The notes under the pieces: model-generated | Seen by the model: the letters and a program-made list of their open reading frames with translations, nothing else | What the model was told of the DNA's origin: nothing | Databases searched by the model: none | Program-made: the position numbers and the translations under genes | In this document: positions 14,949 through 25,500 of the stretch, piece after piece | Numbering within the stretch: the stretch's first letter is position 1 | Layout of the letters: each line of letters begins with the position of its first letter | Source: Terriglobia bacterium | GTDB taxonomy: Bacteria; Acidobacteriota; Thermoanaerobaculia; Thermoanaerobaculales; Thermoanaerobaculaceae | Length of the DNA stretch: 64,000 bases | NCBI GenBank assembly: GCA_020073245.1 | Contig: JAIQFQ010000014.1 | Coordinates: 1-64,000 of the forward strand | Reading direction: 5' to 3'

Positions 14949-17102
14949 TCAGGACAGCCGGCGGACGAGCAGGAGCCCCGCAGCCAGAAGGCAGGCCGCC
15001 AGGATCCCGAGCCCGAGCCCCGACAGGGTCGGAATCGCAGCAGCCTCGGCAAACACCGTCGGGCCGCCTCCCGGAGCGTTCGGGTCGGTGGTCACGGCGG
15101 TGGTCCCGTTCGTCCCGCTGCCGCCGGGATCGTAGCTGATCGTCCCCTGGTTGCTGACCGCCGTGCCCTCGAACGCGGGGTTGGTGCTGATCGTCGCGTC
15201 GATGGTGATCGTGACGCTGCCGCCCGCCGGGATTGGGCCGTCCCAGACCACGGTGTTGGTCGCGATGGTCGCGACCACGGCCCCGGAGCTGGCGGACGCT
15301 CCGACGAGCACGAGCGCGGGTGGAAGGACGTCGGTGAACTCGTGCCCGGGGTTGTCCGCCTGGTCGCGGTTCCCCGTGTTGGAGAGCGTCACTGTGTACG
15401 TCACGGCGCCACCCGCCCTGAATTCTCCGGTGACGGTCTTGGTGCCGGAAATCACGGCGAGCGCAGGCGCGCATCCCGCGAACTTGAACGACGCGATGCG
15501 CGTTCGCCAATCGACTATCGAATTCGTCGCGTAGTACTCGTTCGTGTACCAGAACGTGCAGTCGTCGACCGGGTCCACGGTCATGTCGGTGTAGTCGCCC
15601 CAGCGGTCCAGCCCCGAGTAGCTCGTGCCGGAGAACAACGTCGACTCGCCCTGCGCCAGCGTGTTCGCCGCATCCGACGCCAGGCGCCCCGCATACCGGA
15701 TCTCGGGGAAGAGGGTGGCACTGGATGCGCTGAACCCGAGCGCGAGGTTGCCCTGGTTGTCCATCGCGGCGCTCCCCGCCCAGCGCCACGTCGAGTCGGG
15801 CTGATAGGTGCTCTCCTGAACGATGCTGGGTGTCCCGCTGGTGGCGTTGCTGATCTCCCACCAGTGGACGCCGGCGACTCCGCCGGAGCTGACCGCGCGG
15901 TTGCCCACCAGTGCCTCGTGTCCGTCGGCGAACCGCCGGTACGCCAGCCGGAACATCGGGTACTGGCCGAGACCGTCGACCGTGGTGCTCGTGCCTGGCT
16001 GAGGGACACAGTCTAACGTGCCCGGGCACAGTGACGTGAACGCCGCGGGCGAGAGGTTGGTGGCGAGATTGAACGTCGTGTTGGCCGGCGTCACGAAGTC
16101 GGGGTGAAATCGGTAGAGCGGCCACGAGGAGCCGGGGGCGCCGAGCCACGGGTTCGGAGCCCCTGCCGGCGGCAGGATCGCACCGTCCAGGTCGCCGGGC
16201 AGCATGGACCCGATGCTCGACGACTGGACCCCGGGCGTGACGAATACGGCCGGGTTGCCGGCCAGCATCGCGGCCCGGTCGAGCGCGAACGGCTTGGGAC
16301 CCTGGAACGCTGTGGGAGGGTTGTCCCAGGTATCGAGGCTGAGGTAGTAGGCGTCGGGCCACACGGCCAGCTTCGGGAAGAAGAAGTAGTCGTTCGAACC
16401 CACAGTGAAGTCGTAGCGGTACCACGAACCGGTGGCATCCGCGGTCGTCGAGACGGCGACGCACACGTCGACGAAGTTCCCGCCGGCGGAATTCGCGATC
16501 ACCCAGCGGTTGGCGAGGTGGTCGTACACGACGACCGGATTCCCCATGATGCTCGACTCGCACACGCCTCCGAAGCCGCTCCAGAGGGTGGCAAGGGTCA
16601 CGGGCCCAAGCACCGAACTTCCGTTGCTCTTGTCGAACACCTGGAACGCGAAGTTGACGCCTTGGACGTACTGGGTCGCGCCCGGCGCTCCGCTTGGGTC
16701 GGGAGGGGTGCAGCTGCAGCCGCCTCCCGATCCGGTGATGCCGTCGAAGTTGAGGGCCGCCGAGGGCATGGAGAGCGCGCTCACGCTGATCGAGCGGGCA
16801 GCCGGCCCGACGTCGTGCTGAGCGGCCGTCGCGGCCGCGGCCCGCCCTCGAGCCACGGCAGCGGGCACCGGCAGCTCGCTCTCGCGCCGAGGCTGGGCCG
16901 CGACGGGAGGGATGGTGCGCAGCGGCGGCGAGACGTCGTTCCTCACCGAGCGCGCCACGGCAATGCGGGTGGTGCGATCGGGTGCCTCGGCCGCAGCTTG
17001 CGGTGCGGCTCCGCTCGGCGGACCAGTCGGGTTTGAGCCGACCGCCAGGGCCGGCCACGAGACAAGGCTCAACACCGCTCCCGCCACAATCTTCGCGTTC
17101 AT
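14949..17102 (-). CDS. Secreted protein with DUF11 domain and IPTL-CTERM anchor
   Basis: 717 residues. It starts at ATG 17102 after a GGGGGG tract; the open frame extends further upstream but without a plausible start. A signal peptide (MNAKIVAGAVLSLVSWPALAVG) is followed by a Pro/Ala-rich linker and a large beta-rich region of about 400 residues that looks propeller-like, containing DYTDMTVDPVDDCTFWYTNE. Next comes a DUF11-type repeat (ISGTKTVTGEFRAGGAVTYT). The C-terminus is IPTLSGLGLG, a transmembrane stretch and RRLS, i.e. an IPTL-CTERM sorting signal used with exosortase-like/rhombosortase systems. Likely a cell-surface protein; no enzymatic motif was found. Confidence 0.85.
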   Translation of the reverse strand: MNAKIVAGAVLSLVSWPALAVGSNPTGPPSGAAPQAAAEAPDRTTRIAVARSVRNDVSPPLRTIPPVAAQPRRESELPVPAAVARGRAAAATAAQHDVGPAARSISVSALSMPSAALNFDGITGSGGGCSCTPPDPSGAPGATQYVQGVNFAFQVFDKSNGSSVLGPVTLATLWSGFGGVCESSIMGNPVVVYDHLANRWVIANSAGGNFVDVCVAVSTTADATGSWYRYDFTVGSNDYFFFPKLAVWPDAYYLSLDTWDNPPTAFQGPKPFALDRAAMLAGNPAVFVTPGVQSSSIGSMLPGDLDGAILPPAGAPNPWLGAPGSSWPLYRFHPDFVTPANTTFNLATNLSPAAFTSLCPGTLDCVPQPGTSTTVDGLGQYPMFRLAYRRFADGHEALVGNRAVSSGGVAGVHWWEISNATSGTPSIVQESTYQPDSTWRWAGSAAMDNQGNLALGFSASSATLFPEIRYAGRLASDAANTLAQGESTLFSGTSYSGLDRWGDYTDMTVDPVDDCTFWYTNEYYATNSIVDWRTRIASFKFAGCAPALAVISGTKTVTGEFRAGGAVTYTVTLSNTGNRDQADNPGHEFTDVLPPALVLVGASASSGAVVATIATNTVVWDGPIPAGGSVTITIDATISTNPAFEGTAVSNQGTISYDPGGSGTNGTTAVTTDPNAPGGGPTVFAEAAAIPTLSGLGLGILAACLLAAGLLLVRRLS

Positions 17103-17273
17103 CGCCCCCCCAAGAAAATGCTTTTGCGACTCGTTCTTATAAAGCCTAGATTGCGTCTCGTCGCCTGTCAAGTGCGGCCCTGACTTTGTTCGAGATCGCG
17201 GAGAGACCGCCCCCGGAGACCGCCACCTCGTCGCGGCCAGCACAGCGAGGTTCGTGAGAAGGGAAGAACCTAC

Positions 17274-17411
17274 CACCGCAGAGGAGCAGAGGAACGGGTG
17301 TGCAGAGGAGCACGAGACAAGACAACGGGCGCTGAGTTGCCTCTCCTCGGCCCCTCGGCTCCTCTGCCCCTCTGCTGTCTTCTCCGGTGCCCGGCCCCCG
17401 GTGCCCGGTCC
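17274..17411. repeat. Fold-back octad repeat, GCAGAGGA class
   Basis: The left arm (17278-17335) reads as 8-bp units GCAGAGGA, GCAGAGGA, ACGGGTGT, GCAGAGGA, GCACGAGA. The right arm (17336-17392) is the pyrimidine complement with CTCCTCTGCCCCTCTGC. Adjoining it (17390-17411) is a GGTGCCCGG duplicate. It ends exactly at the stop codon of the malate dehydrogenase remnant. Confidence 0.78.
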
Positions 17412-17606
17412 CTACATCCCCTTCAGCATCGCCTCGGCCTCGTCGAACGTCTTCTTGACGACGCCGACCGACTTCGCGAACGCGGCCTTCTCCTCGTCGG
17501 TGAGGTCGAGCTCGACCATCTTCTCGACGCCGTTCCTGCCGATGATGCACGGCCCGCCGACGCACAGCCCCTTGACGCCGTACTCGCCGTCGAGCCTGGC
17601 GCGCAC
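17412..17606 (-). pseudogene. 3' remnant of a second malate/lactate dehydrogenase
   Basis: 64 codons encode only the extreme C-terminus of a malate dehydrogenase: [20 protein letters not shown] then [19 protein letters not shown]. It aligns with residues about 255-313 of the intact Mdh at 21323-22264 but is clearly a different, diverged paralogue. Reading the same frame further upstream gives no dehydrogenase-like sequence; the NAD-binding half and the catalytic His are gone. It lies 107 nt downstream of sdhB on the same strand. A short functional peptide cannot be excluded, but a decayed duplicate gene is the simplest reading. Confidence 0.75.
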
Positions 17607-17712
17607 GGGTTGTGCGGCCGCGGGTCGCCGGCCGGCGCCTGAGCGCGCGGCCCGCCTCTCACGGCCATCTCCCCCCCGCAGGCCATCACTGCGTTCGAAC
17701 CTCTCCTCCAGC

Positions 17713-18540
17713 CTACACCGTGCGTGGCGGGGCTTCCGGGATGTTGTCGCGGCGCTTGGCCTCCGTGGGCTTGACGGCCACCTTCGCCGGACACTTCTTC
17801 TTGTGCAGGCGGAGGTAGTCGAGGACCAGCTCGCGCTTCATGAGCTGGATCGCCTTCGCCGGGTCCACGCCCTTCGGGCACACCCGCGAGCACTCACCGG
17901 CGTAGTGGCAGCGCCACGGACCCGGCTCGTCGGCGAGGACCTGTTTGCGCGCCGCGAAGCCGCCGTCACGGGTATCGGAGTTGTACCTGTGGGCCTGGCC
18001 GAGCGGCATCGGGCCCGAGTACAGCGCGTCAGTCGCGAACGTCGGGCACGCCGCCATGCAGCACCCGCACTTGATGCAGTAGGTGAACTGCAGGTAGTGC
18101 TCGAGCTCGTGGGCTGACTGGTAGAACTCGTTCGTCGGGTGCTCGCGCTCCTCGACGTCCTCGCGGATCACGTACGGCATCAGCGCCTGGTGTGTGGCGA
18201 ACATCGGGGCGAGCTCCGGGACGAGGTCGCGGACGATGTCGAAGTTGGGGAGTGGTGCCACGACCACGGTCTCGCTCTCGAGCTCCGCGATCTGGGTGTT
18301 GCACGCGAGGCGCGGCTTGCCGTTGATCAGCATCCCGCACGAGCCGCACACCCCCATCCGGCACGAGGAGCGCCACGCCAGCGTCGGCGAGCGCAGCTCC
18401 TTGACCTTCCACAGCCCCTCGAGGACGGTCATCCCCGGGGCATACGGGATCCGGTACACCTCCCAGTGCGGCGCCGCGTCGCGCTCGGGATCGAAGCGGC
18501 GGATCTGGTAGCTGACTTCGGTGAGTTTCGGTGTCGTCAT
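17713..18540 (-). CDS. sdhB: Succinate dehydrogenase/fumarate reductase iron-sulfur subunit
   Basis: A 275-residue electron-transfer subunit of complex II. The N-terminal plant-ferredoxin-type domain has [21 protein letters not shown] for the [2Fe-2S] cluster. The C-terminal domain has [14 protein letters not shown] and [14 protein letters not shown] for the [4Fe-4S] and [3Fe-4S] clusters. The start at 18540 follows a GAGGGGGGCGG ribosome-binding sequence and sits 11 nt after the sdhD stop. It is the last intact gene of the mdh-sdhACDB run. Confidence 0.95.
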   Translation of the reverse strand: MTTPKLTEVSYQIRRFDPERDAAPHWEVYRIPYAPGMTVLEGLWKVKELRSPTLAWRSSCRMGVCGSCGMLINGKPRLACNTQIAELESETVVVAPLPNFDIVRDLVPELAPMFATHQALMPYVIREDVEEREHPTNEFYQSAHELEHYLQFTYCIKCGCCMAACPTFATDALYSGPMPLGQAHRYNSDTRDGGFAARKQVLADEPGPWRCHYAGECSRVCPKGVDPAKAIQLMKRELVLDYLRLHKKKCPAKVAVKPTEAKRRDNIPEAPPRTV

Positions 18541-18551
18541 ATCCGCCCCCC

Positions 18552-18923
18552 TCACATTGACCGCGCGACGATCGCGGCCCAGGTCCCGATCACGAACAGC
18601 CCGAGGCCGCCGCCCAGCAGGAGCCCGCTGATGGCGCGCTTGAGCCAGCGCGCCGGGTCGAGCTCGAACAGGATGTTGCGCAGGCCGTACAGGCCGTGGA
18701 AGAGCGCGGCGCCGAGCAGCACGACGTACGTCACCATGAAGAACCCGCTCCTGGCGCGCGCCACGACGTTGGTCCAGTCGATCGGGTGGCCGCCGGCCGG
18801 GTTGAGCCCCTTGAGAACAACGACGGTGTTGAGGTGCATGACGGTCATGTGCATCCCAAGGAAGAACAGGATCACGACTCCAGCCGCCAGGTGCCAGGTC
18901 CAGAGTTTCTGATCGCGCATCAT
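18552..18923 (-). CDS. sdhD: Succinate dehydrogenase membrane anchor subunit
   Basis: A 123-residue three-helix membrane protein between sdhC and sdhB, with His residues in TM1-TM2 (LGMHMTVMHLN) and in TM2 (ALFHGLYGLRN) that can bind heme b or line the quinone site. AGGAGG lies 5 nt before ATG 18923. Sequence similarity across anchor subunits is low, so the assignment rests on size, topology and position. Confidence 0.85.
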   Translation of the reverse strand: MMRDQKLWTWHLAAGVVILFFLGMHMTVMHLNTVVVLKGLNPAGGHPIDWTNVVARARSGFFMVTYVVLLGAALFHGLYGLRNILFELDPARWLKRAISGLLLGGGLGLFVIGTWAAIVARSM

Positions 18924-18932
18924 GGCCGCCTC

Positions 18933-19370
18933 CTACTCCAGCACCCAGAAATTCAGGGTGCCCATCACGACGAGGACCGCAGCGAGCACCAGCACGCCGA
19001 TGGCAATCGGGCGCTGGACGTCCAGCGACGTCCTGTACGGGTAGACCGGCTCGATCGGCTTCCCGACGCCGAACCCCAGCTCGATGATTCCGAGCCGGAT
19101 GCCGTTGATGGCGTGAAAGGCGAACGCCAGGAAGACGAGGTACTCGCCGACCTTGAACAGCGGGCCCGACACGGCGCCCATCGCCTGCGTCCAGCGCGCC
19201 TGGCCGAGAGCTCGCGACGAGGTGACGATGATGTGCAGCAGGAAGTACGCGAGCAGGCCGAGGCCGGTCAGCCGGTGCAGCGTGTAGAGGTACCGCTCAG
19301 CCCCCCACCTGCCCCCGCCAAGCCAGCCCCAGATGCCGAGTCGATTGGGATGTCCTTTGCTCTCCAGCAT
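18933..19370 (-). CDS. sdhC: Succinate dehydrogenase cytochrome b subunit
   Basis: A 145-residue three-helix membrane subunit. RYLYTLHRLTGLGLLAYFLLHI is preceded by a Gly/Trp-rich N-terminus and matches the SdhC signature with the heme-binding His region; a second His lies in FAFHAINGIRLGI. It is flanked by sdhA upstream (through a short GGTCCGG-type repeat) and sdhD 9 nt downstream. Confidence 0.88.
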   Translation of the reverse strand: MLESKGHPNRLGIWGWLGGGRWGAERYLYTLHRLTGLGLLAYFLLHIIVTSSRALGQARWTQAMGAVSGPLFKVGEYLVFLAFAFHAINGIRLGIIELGFGVGKPIEPVYPYRTSLDVQRPIAIGVLVLAAVLVVMGTLNFWVLE

Positions 19371-19378
19371 ATGATCTT

Positions 19379-19416
19379 CTCCCGGAACCCGGACCCCGGG
19401 CCCCTGACCCCTGTCC
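19379..19416. repeat. Short GGTCCGG-class heptad repeat between sdhA and sdhC
   Basis: CCCGGAACCCGGACCCCGGG and following CCCCTGACCCCTG give the reverse complement of the GGGTCCG/GGGTTCG heptads seen near infB and inside rbfA. It abuts the sdhA stop codon at 19417-19419. Confidence 0.6.
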
Positions 19417-21129
19417 TCAGTACTTTCTTTCCACCGGCTTCCACGTGTTGATGGTCACCGGCTTGTAGTCGAAGCGCGGCCTCTGTCCCGTGTACCAGGC
19501 CAACGTGTGCTTCAGCCACTTCTGGTCGTCGCGCGTGGCGAAGTCGCGCCGCGCGTGCGCCCCGCGCGACTCCTCCCGGGTGACGGCCCCGGCCACCGTG
19601 ACCTCCGCGAGGTCGAGTAGGTTCTCGAGCTCGAGCGCGTGGAACAGGTTCGAGTTGTACGTCCGGCCCTTGTCGTCGACCGGCGCGTGCTTCGACCGCT
19701 CCCGCAGCTCGCGCACCGTGGCGAGCGCCTTGGTGAGGCCCTCGCCGGTGCGGAACACGGCGACGTTGGTGTCCATCGCCGCGCGCAGCTCGCGGCGCAG
19801 CACGTAGAGGTTTTCCTTCCCCTCGCGCCGCAGGAGCTCGTCGATGTGCCCCTCGGCCGCCTTGAACCGCGCGCCCGGTACCGGTTCGAAGGCAAGCCCG
19901 GGGAGCGCCTTGACGATCTCTCCGCCGCTGATCCCGCCCCACACCAGGCACTCGGCGGTCGAGTTGGAGCCGAGCCGGTTCGCCCCGTGCAGCGACACGC
20001 ACGCCGCCTCGCCGGCGGCCCAGATGTTCGGGATGCGCGTGAGGCCGTTGATGTCGGTCTCGATGCCGCCCATCGAGTAGTGCGCCACAGGCCGGATCGG
20101 GATCGGCGTCGTAATCGGGTCGATCCCGAGGAACTTGATTGTGACCTCGCGGATCAGCGGGAGGCGGGTGTTGATCCTTTCCGCGCCGAGGTGCGTCAAG
20201 TCGAGGTGCAGGTAGTCGCCCCACGCGTCCGAATGGAAGCCGCGCCCCTCGAGGATCTCGGTCTGCTCCGCGCGAGAGACCATGTCGCGCGGTGCGAGCT
20301 CCACGAGCTTGGGAGCGTACTTCGCCATGAACCGATCGCCCTGGTTGTTCTTGAGGTAGCCGCCCTCGCCGCGGCACGCCTCGGTCATCAGGATGCCGGA
20401 CGGCACGAGCCCCGTCGGGTGAAACTGGAGGAACTCCATGTCCTCAAGCGGGAGGCCCGCCCGGAAGGCCATCGCCATCCCGTCGCCTGTGACGGTCTGG
20501 GAGTACGTGGTGAACCCGTACAGCGTCCCCCCGCCGCCGGTCGCGATCAGCAGGGCCTTGCCGCGCAGCACGACGGTCTCGCCGCTGGCTGCGTGGATCC
20601 CGACGAGGCCCGCGAAGAGCCCTTTCTCGACCAGGATCTCGGTTACGAAGAACTCGTCGTACCGGGTGAAACACTTGGTGCGGAGGAGCGTGTCGTAGAG
20701 GGTCTGCATCTCGAAGAACCCTGTCTTGTCTGCGGCCAGCGTCGCTCGCGGGAACGAGTGCCCGCCGAACGGACGCTGGTCAATGCGGCCCTTCGCGTCC
20801 CTCGTCCAAGGGATCCCCCAGTGGTCGAGGAGCCTGATCTCCTCGGGCATCGCCCGCACGAAGCGGTGCACGACGTCCTGGTCCGCGAGGAAGTCCGAGC
20901 CCTTCACGGTGTCCCAGGCGTGGAGCTCGAAGGAGTCGCCCTCCTCCGGGTGCAGCACGGCAGCCGTGCCGCCCTCCGCGCAAACCGAGTGAGCGCGCAT
21001 GAGCTGCACCTTGGAGACGATGCCGATGTCCACCTTGCCCTCAAGACGGCGCGAGATCTCCACCGCGGCACGCAGCCCGGCGAGGCCCGCTCCCAGGATC
21101 AGGACATCGTGTGTCAGGGGTTGCGCCAT
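19417..21129 (-). CDS. sdhA: Succinate dehydrogenase flavoprotein subunit
   Basis: A 570-residue catalytic subunit of complex II that oxidises succinate to fumarate. N-terminal FAD-binding [12 protein letters not shown]; His47 in [11 protein letters not shown] is the expected site of covalent FAD attachment; [11 protein letters not shown] and FLQFHPTGL carry substrate-binding residues; and [24 protein letters not shown] is the conserved C-terminal FAD segment. A GGGAGGG ribosome-binding site precedes ATG 21129. It is second in the mdh-sdhACDB cluster, placing two consecutive TCA steps together. Confidence 0.96.
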   Translation of the reverse strand: MAQPLTHDVLILGAGLAGLRAAVEISRRLEGKVDIGIVSKVQLMRAHSVCAEGGTAAVLHPEEGDSFELHAWDTVKGSDFLADQDVVHRFVRAMPEEIRLLDHWGIPWTRDAKGRIDQRPFGGHSFPRATLAADKTGFFEMQTLYDTLLRTKCFTRYDEFFVTEILVEKGLFAGLVGIHAASGETVVLRGKALLIATGGGGTLYGFTTYSQTVTGDGMAMAFRAGLPLEDMEFLQFHPTGLVPSGILMTEACRGEGGYLKNNQGDRFMAKYAPKLVELAPRDMVSRAEQTEILEGRGFHSDAWGDYLHLDLTHLGAERINTRLPLIREVTIKFLGIDPITTPIPIRPVAHYSMGGIETDINGLTRIPNIWAAGEAACVSLHGANRLGSNSTAECLVWGGISGGEIVKALPGLAFEPVPGARFKAAEGHIDELLRREGKENLYVLRRELRAAMDTNVAVFRTGEGLTKALATVRELRERSKHAPVDDKGRTYNSNLFHALELENLLDLAEVTVAGAVTREESRGAHARRDFATRDDQKWLKHTLAWYTGQRPRFDYKPVTINTWKPVERKY

Positions 21130-21224
21130 TTTTGCCCTCCCGGAAACTGAGACGCCATCAAACTAAGAGGGCCGGGGATTTCGCCCCGGCCCCTGCTCAC
21201 CACTTCATTTCGTTGCCTTCTCAC

Positions 21225-21322
21225 TTCTGCTCCTCTGCGTCCCTTGAACGTCCAACCCCTAGGCTTGTCTCTGACTCCTGCCTCTAACTCTTGACTCGTC
21301 ACTCTTAGCTCTTCACTGCCTC
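21225..21322. repeat. One-armed degenerate repeat tract (mixed classes)
   Basis: A pyrimidine-rich tract containing CTGCTCCTCTGCG (GCAGAGGA class), TTGAACGTCCAA, and then CTAACTCTTGACTCGTCACT plus TTAGCTCTTCAC (GAGTTNN class), without a matching purine arm. It lies between mdh and sdhA and ends at the mdh stop codon. It looks like half of a composite fold-back element. The rest of the gap (21130-21224) holds nothing recognisable. Confidence 0.6.
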
Positions 21323-22264
21323 TCATTTCCCAAGATCGACCGGCAGCTTGGCCGACTGTGCGGCAACGTCGCCCGCGCTCTTCGCCAGGAGTGCCTTCTC
21401 CTCGGCGGTCAGCTTGATCTCGAAGACGCCCTCCATGCCCTTCGCGCCGAGCTTGGCCGGGACGCCGACGAAGACGTCCTTCAACCCGAATTCGCCCTTG
21501 AGGTATACCGCGCACGGCAGGATCTTCTTGCGGTCGTTGACGATCGAGTCAACCATCTCGAACACGCCGGCGGCGGGCGCGTAGTACGCCGAGCCGGTCT
21601 TGAGGAGCTTGACGATCTCGCCGCCGCCCTGCGCTGTGCGCTGCACGATCGCGTCGATGCGCTCCTTCGGCAGCAACTCCGGCAGCGGGACGCCGCTCAC
21701 CGTGGTGTAGCGCGGCAGCGGGACCATGCTGTCGCCGTGGCCGCCGAGCACCAGCGCGAAGACGCTCTCGGTGGACACGTGCATCTCCATCGCGATGAAG
21801 GCGCGCATTCGCGCGGTGTCGAGGATGCCCGCCATCCCGAACACCCGCTCCCGCGGGAACCCGGACACCCGTCGCGCAACCTCGCACATCACGTCGAGCG
21901 GGTTCGTCACCATGATGATGATCGAGTCCCGCGACTTGCGTACCGCTCGGGAGATGCACTCGGCCACGACCTTGGCGTTGGCGTCCTGGAGGTCGTCACG
22001 GCTCATCCCGGGCTTGCGCGCGAGGCCCGCGGTCATCACGACGATGTCCGAGCCCTCGGTCGCGTCGTAGTCGTTGGTGCCCACCAGCATGCAGTCGTGG
22101 TGTACGACCGGCGCCGCCTGGAAGAGGTCGAGTGCCTTCCCCTGGGGCACCCCCTCGATGACGTCCACCAGGACGACATCGCCCAAATGCCCCTCAGCGA
22201 GCCGGTGGGCGGTCGTGGCACCGACGTTGCCGGCGCCGATCACCGTGATCTTCGGCTTTCTCAT
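21323..22264 (-). CDS. mdh: Malate dehydrogenase (NAD-dependent)
   Basis: A 313-residue LDH-like malate dehydrogenase. The dinucleotide fold [14 protein letters not shown] ends strand 2 with Asp (VVLVDVIEG), favouring [18 protein letters not shown] is the mobile loop with the malate-type Arg pair. VTNPLDVM and [10 protein letters not shown] carry the NAD/substrate and catalytic His residues. The start at 22264 is preferred because GGGGGG lies 6 nt upstream; ATG 22270 would leave no spacing. It catalyses malate to oxaloacetate, directly after the succinate/fumarate steps encoded downstream. Confidence 0.95.
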   Translation of the reverse strand: MRKPKITVIGAGNVGATTAHRLAEGHLGDVVLVDVIEGVPQGKALDLFQAAPVVHHDCMLVGTNDYDATEGSDIVVMTAGLARKPGMSRDDLQDANAKVVAECISRAVRKSRDSIIIMVTNPLDVMCEVARRVSGFPRERVFGMAGILDTARMRAFIAMEMHVSTESVFALVLGGHGDSMVPLPRYTTVSGVPLPELLPKERIDAIVQRTAQGGGEIVKLLKTGSAYYAPAAGVFEMVDSIVNDRKKILPCAVYLKGEFGLKDVFVGVPAKLGAKGMEGVFEIKLTAEEKALLAKSAGDVAAQSAKLPVDLGK

Positions 22265-22586
22265 CGCCATCCCCCCTTGGTTGGTTTGCCTGCGTTGCCC
22301 CGCAACGTTTCTGACACGGGCGTTACGGTAGCACCGCACCGGTGAGACCTCAACCGTGCGTGCCATGTGCTTCTGAGATCGGATTTCAAGTGTGCCGCTT
22401 TCGGTCCCGTGCCTGCCGGACCTCCCGACTGGAATCCGAAACTTCAGAAACGCACATAGATGGCGCCGGCAGACCATGGCCAGCCCGAGGAGAAGGACGT
22501 AGATTGGCTGCGTCACCCGGATGTGAGGAAGCGGCTCGAGGGGCGGCGGGAGAAGGCGCAGCGGTCGGCATCTCAGGAGGATTCGA
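22265..22586. other. Divergent intergenic region, mdh / large protease gene
   Basis: 322 bp between two divergent start codons, so it must hold both promoters. I see no convincing -35/-10 pair and no coding potential in a consistent frame. AGGAGG at about 22574-22579 is the ribosome-binding site for the plus-strand gene. Confidence 0.4.
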
Positions 22587-25500
22587 ATGAGCGGCCTCAT
22601 GAAGGCCCATCGGTCCTTCCGTTCGAGTCTCGCGCTCGGTGGGGTGGTTGGCATGCTGACCGCGTTTTCCGGGGTCGCCAGGATCCCCTCGTCGGACGGC
22701 CCGGGGCGATTGGGTGCCGACCTGTTGGCTGGGTACACGTTTTCGGGTGGTGTGTACCTCGGGGAGGTCGGGGACACGTCGCACCCTCTGGCGCGGGTGA
22801 TTGTGACGCTGTACTGCGGGTCGAACACGGTGCCCGAAGGGAGCACCGAGATCGGCCGCACCACCACCGACCGCAACGGCGCCTGGTCGCTGCTCGTCTC
22901 CACCGGCTGCGAGTTCTACTTCATCATCGAGACCGACCCCGACGGCACCACCTCGGTCGGGGCTTCCTCCATCACCGGCACTGTCCTCGACGCCAACACC
23001 ATCCGCTACGCCAGCCCGCGCGGCGAGGCCTTCCCTGGCAATAACTTCTTCGACTTCCGCCTTCCCACACCCACCCCCACTCCCACGCCAGAGGTCGCGA
23101 CCTTTGAGGGGGCGGTCTACGACGGGGCGGTGGGCGACCAGGGCCGTCCGGTCGCCGGGGTAACGGTCTCGCTCGGGTGCTCGAACAGCCCCGGGGTGCC
23201 GGGGACGCGGGTCGCCGTCACCACCACCGACCGCTCCGGGTGGTTCGGGCTTTCGTACGGCGGGGTGTGCGAGTTCTACAGCATCGTCGAGATCGATCCC
23301 CCCGGCTACACGTCGGCGGGCGCCACCTCGGTCGGCGGCGTGGTCGTGGATCCCAACTGGATCCGGTACGCCCTGCCACTTGGAGGCAAGACCCTTTCCG
23401 GCAACATGTTCTTCGACCGGTCCGGGGCCGGCCCCACCCCGACGCCGACCCTCACCCCGACCCCGACGCGAACTCCGACCTCTACGCCGACGCCCACTCC
23501 CACACCAACCTCGCCGGCCGTCGTCTCGCTCACCCTGTGCGCGGTCGCGGACGCCACCATCGACCAGGGGTCGTCAGGGGCGAACCACGGCGGTGACCCG
23601 AACCTGGTTGTCGGTTACAAGGGCGGGAGCGAGCCCTTCGCCCAGCGCGCCCTGGTGCGGTTCGACCTCTCGCTCATCCCGTCGGGGGCGGTCGTCCAGA
23701 GCGCGGTGCTGCGGCTCGGGCTGACTGGGGCGGGCCCTGCGGGCAGTGTCCCGCTGGAGGTGTGGGCGGCCAGCCAGGGCTGGGACGAGATGACCGTCAG
23801 CTGGGCCAATCAGCCGGCGCTCACGACGCCGATGATCGCCTCGGTGCCGGTCGGCATCACGACACCCGACGTGGTGGCCTGGCAGGTGACCCAGTTGGTG
23901 CAGGAATGGATCGAGGGGCTGCGCCAGAACTTCGGCCTCGCGCTTACCGGGCCCACGGGCGGCAACGCCTGGAACCGCACCTTCGACTCCCGCCACTACC
24001 GCCCGTTCTGCCCGTCCCTCGACCTCACCGTCGTCCCCCACGGCGTGATCCCAACCCCGACACCCACGCCCACCCCGACGCCGACGCCGACGCCAACCTC
24101 GCCATGCACGCAGCCCGAGACCGCCGGCTCGAGCTTTTCCACCGCCGCACCCATGGCCACCAACGTCGCCGTCCACGAGTACATCTGCCCCTCCGACGAC
24201 GCCGACTGGTGGAAGCTCGCCTTGCAGGCCGGCCAACACCTCACAGTGTCGCTTTCGGATCTGCCCGCGGACTACGACCTCTATCTCTTCAGCCCGAACA
24301 ACGCGCTCGAGGCGAGCTCCGAGCAGTGGGGCTCCGCGAAGGGAGAGTCGTTCCACCGCGACATCTATCTCTCGGGGGAGTGGCGGATCATGGTGAAGGG
24401 GAAGGCCGCCGCCGAGTGGAGCGGCACCAAGCCGTACGCGCTGGAGGCCGACGCGTACTTCCCGTGCCCAGGTCCCGACGAAGCGGGTGACACCTTCGCG
24501 GCCGCCACGCCGATCCAGCCCAGCATCCCCCAGGGCGGCGCGATGAGGAAGATCAGCGGCACGATCTGCCCCAACGGCGACGTCGACTTCTACAAGTTCG
24601 CCGTCTCGGCCGGCACCTCGACCACGATCTCCGTTTCCCTGAGAAACCTGCCGGCCGACTACGACGTGATCCTGCGGCGGCCGGACGGTTCAGTCGCCGG
24701 ATACTCCAGCAATGTCGGGATGGGCGACGAGGACATTGAGGCCGCCGCCGACGCCAGCGGCGAGTGGCGGGTGTCGGTATTCTCCCCTGCAAGCCAGGAG
24801 TACTCCAACCGGCCGTACGAGCTCGAGGCGAGCCTCACGGGCGCCGCCGATCTGACGGTCCAGGCGGTCGAGCTGGTGCAGGTCACGCAAGACGTCAACG
24901 GGACGATCCCGCTCATCGGCGACAAGGAGACGCTGGCGCGCGTCTATGTGGACGTTGGCCCGGTACCGGTCCCGGTCGACAACGTGTCCGTGGAACTCCA
25001 CGGCTGGCGCGACTGCACAGGATGCACCCCGCTCCCCGGTTCGCCCCTCAAAGCGGGTCCGCAGGGCGTTCCGAAGCTCCTGCTCGTCGACAAGCGCCTC
25101 GACCGCAAGGACAGCTTCGACTTCTTCTTGCCCCCGTCGTGGCGCGCGCCCGGAACGGTCTCCCTGGAAGCCCGGGTGAACCCCGACAGGACCGTGCCTG
25201 AAACCGATTTCTCGAACAACAGCACCTTCAGGATGGGCCCCTTCTTGGGTGGTAACCCCGTCAACGTGTGTATCGTGCCGGTCACCTACGCGGGCTTGAC
25301 GCCATCGCTCTCCGACCCGAGGGTCGGCGCGATGCTCGCGTACCTGCGCGAGGTGTACCCGACCGCATCGGTGAAGCTCTGGGTCAAGCCCGGCGGGCCG
25401 CTCACCGGGACCTGGCAGCTTGCCGGCAACGCGTCGCCGTGCGGCGGCGGTTGGAAGACCCTCCTGACCGATCTGTACGACGTCTACAACTCGTGGGGGA

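Noticed and set aside
14929-17058. 709-codon Arg/Gly-rich frame overlapping the IPTL-CTERM protein
   Set aside because: Out-of-frame shadow of the IPTL-CTERM gene, which has a signal peptide, DUF11 and a sorting signal in the true frame.
22587-23512. Thr-Pro tandem DNA as an independent microsatellite feature
   Set aside because: The ACNCCN repeats are in frame and encode linkers between domains, so they are explained by the protein.
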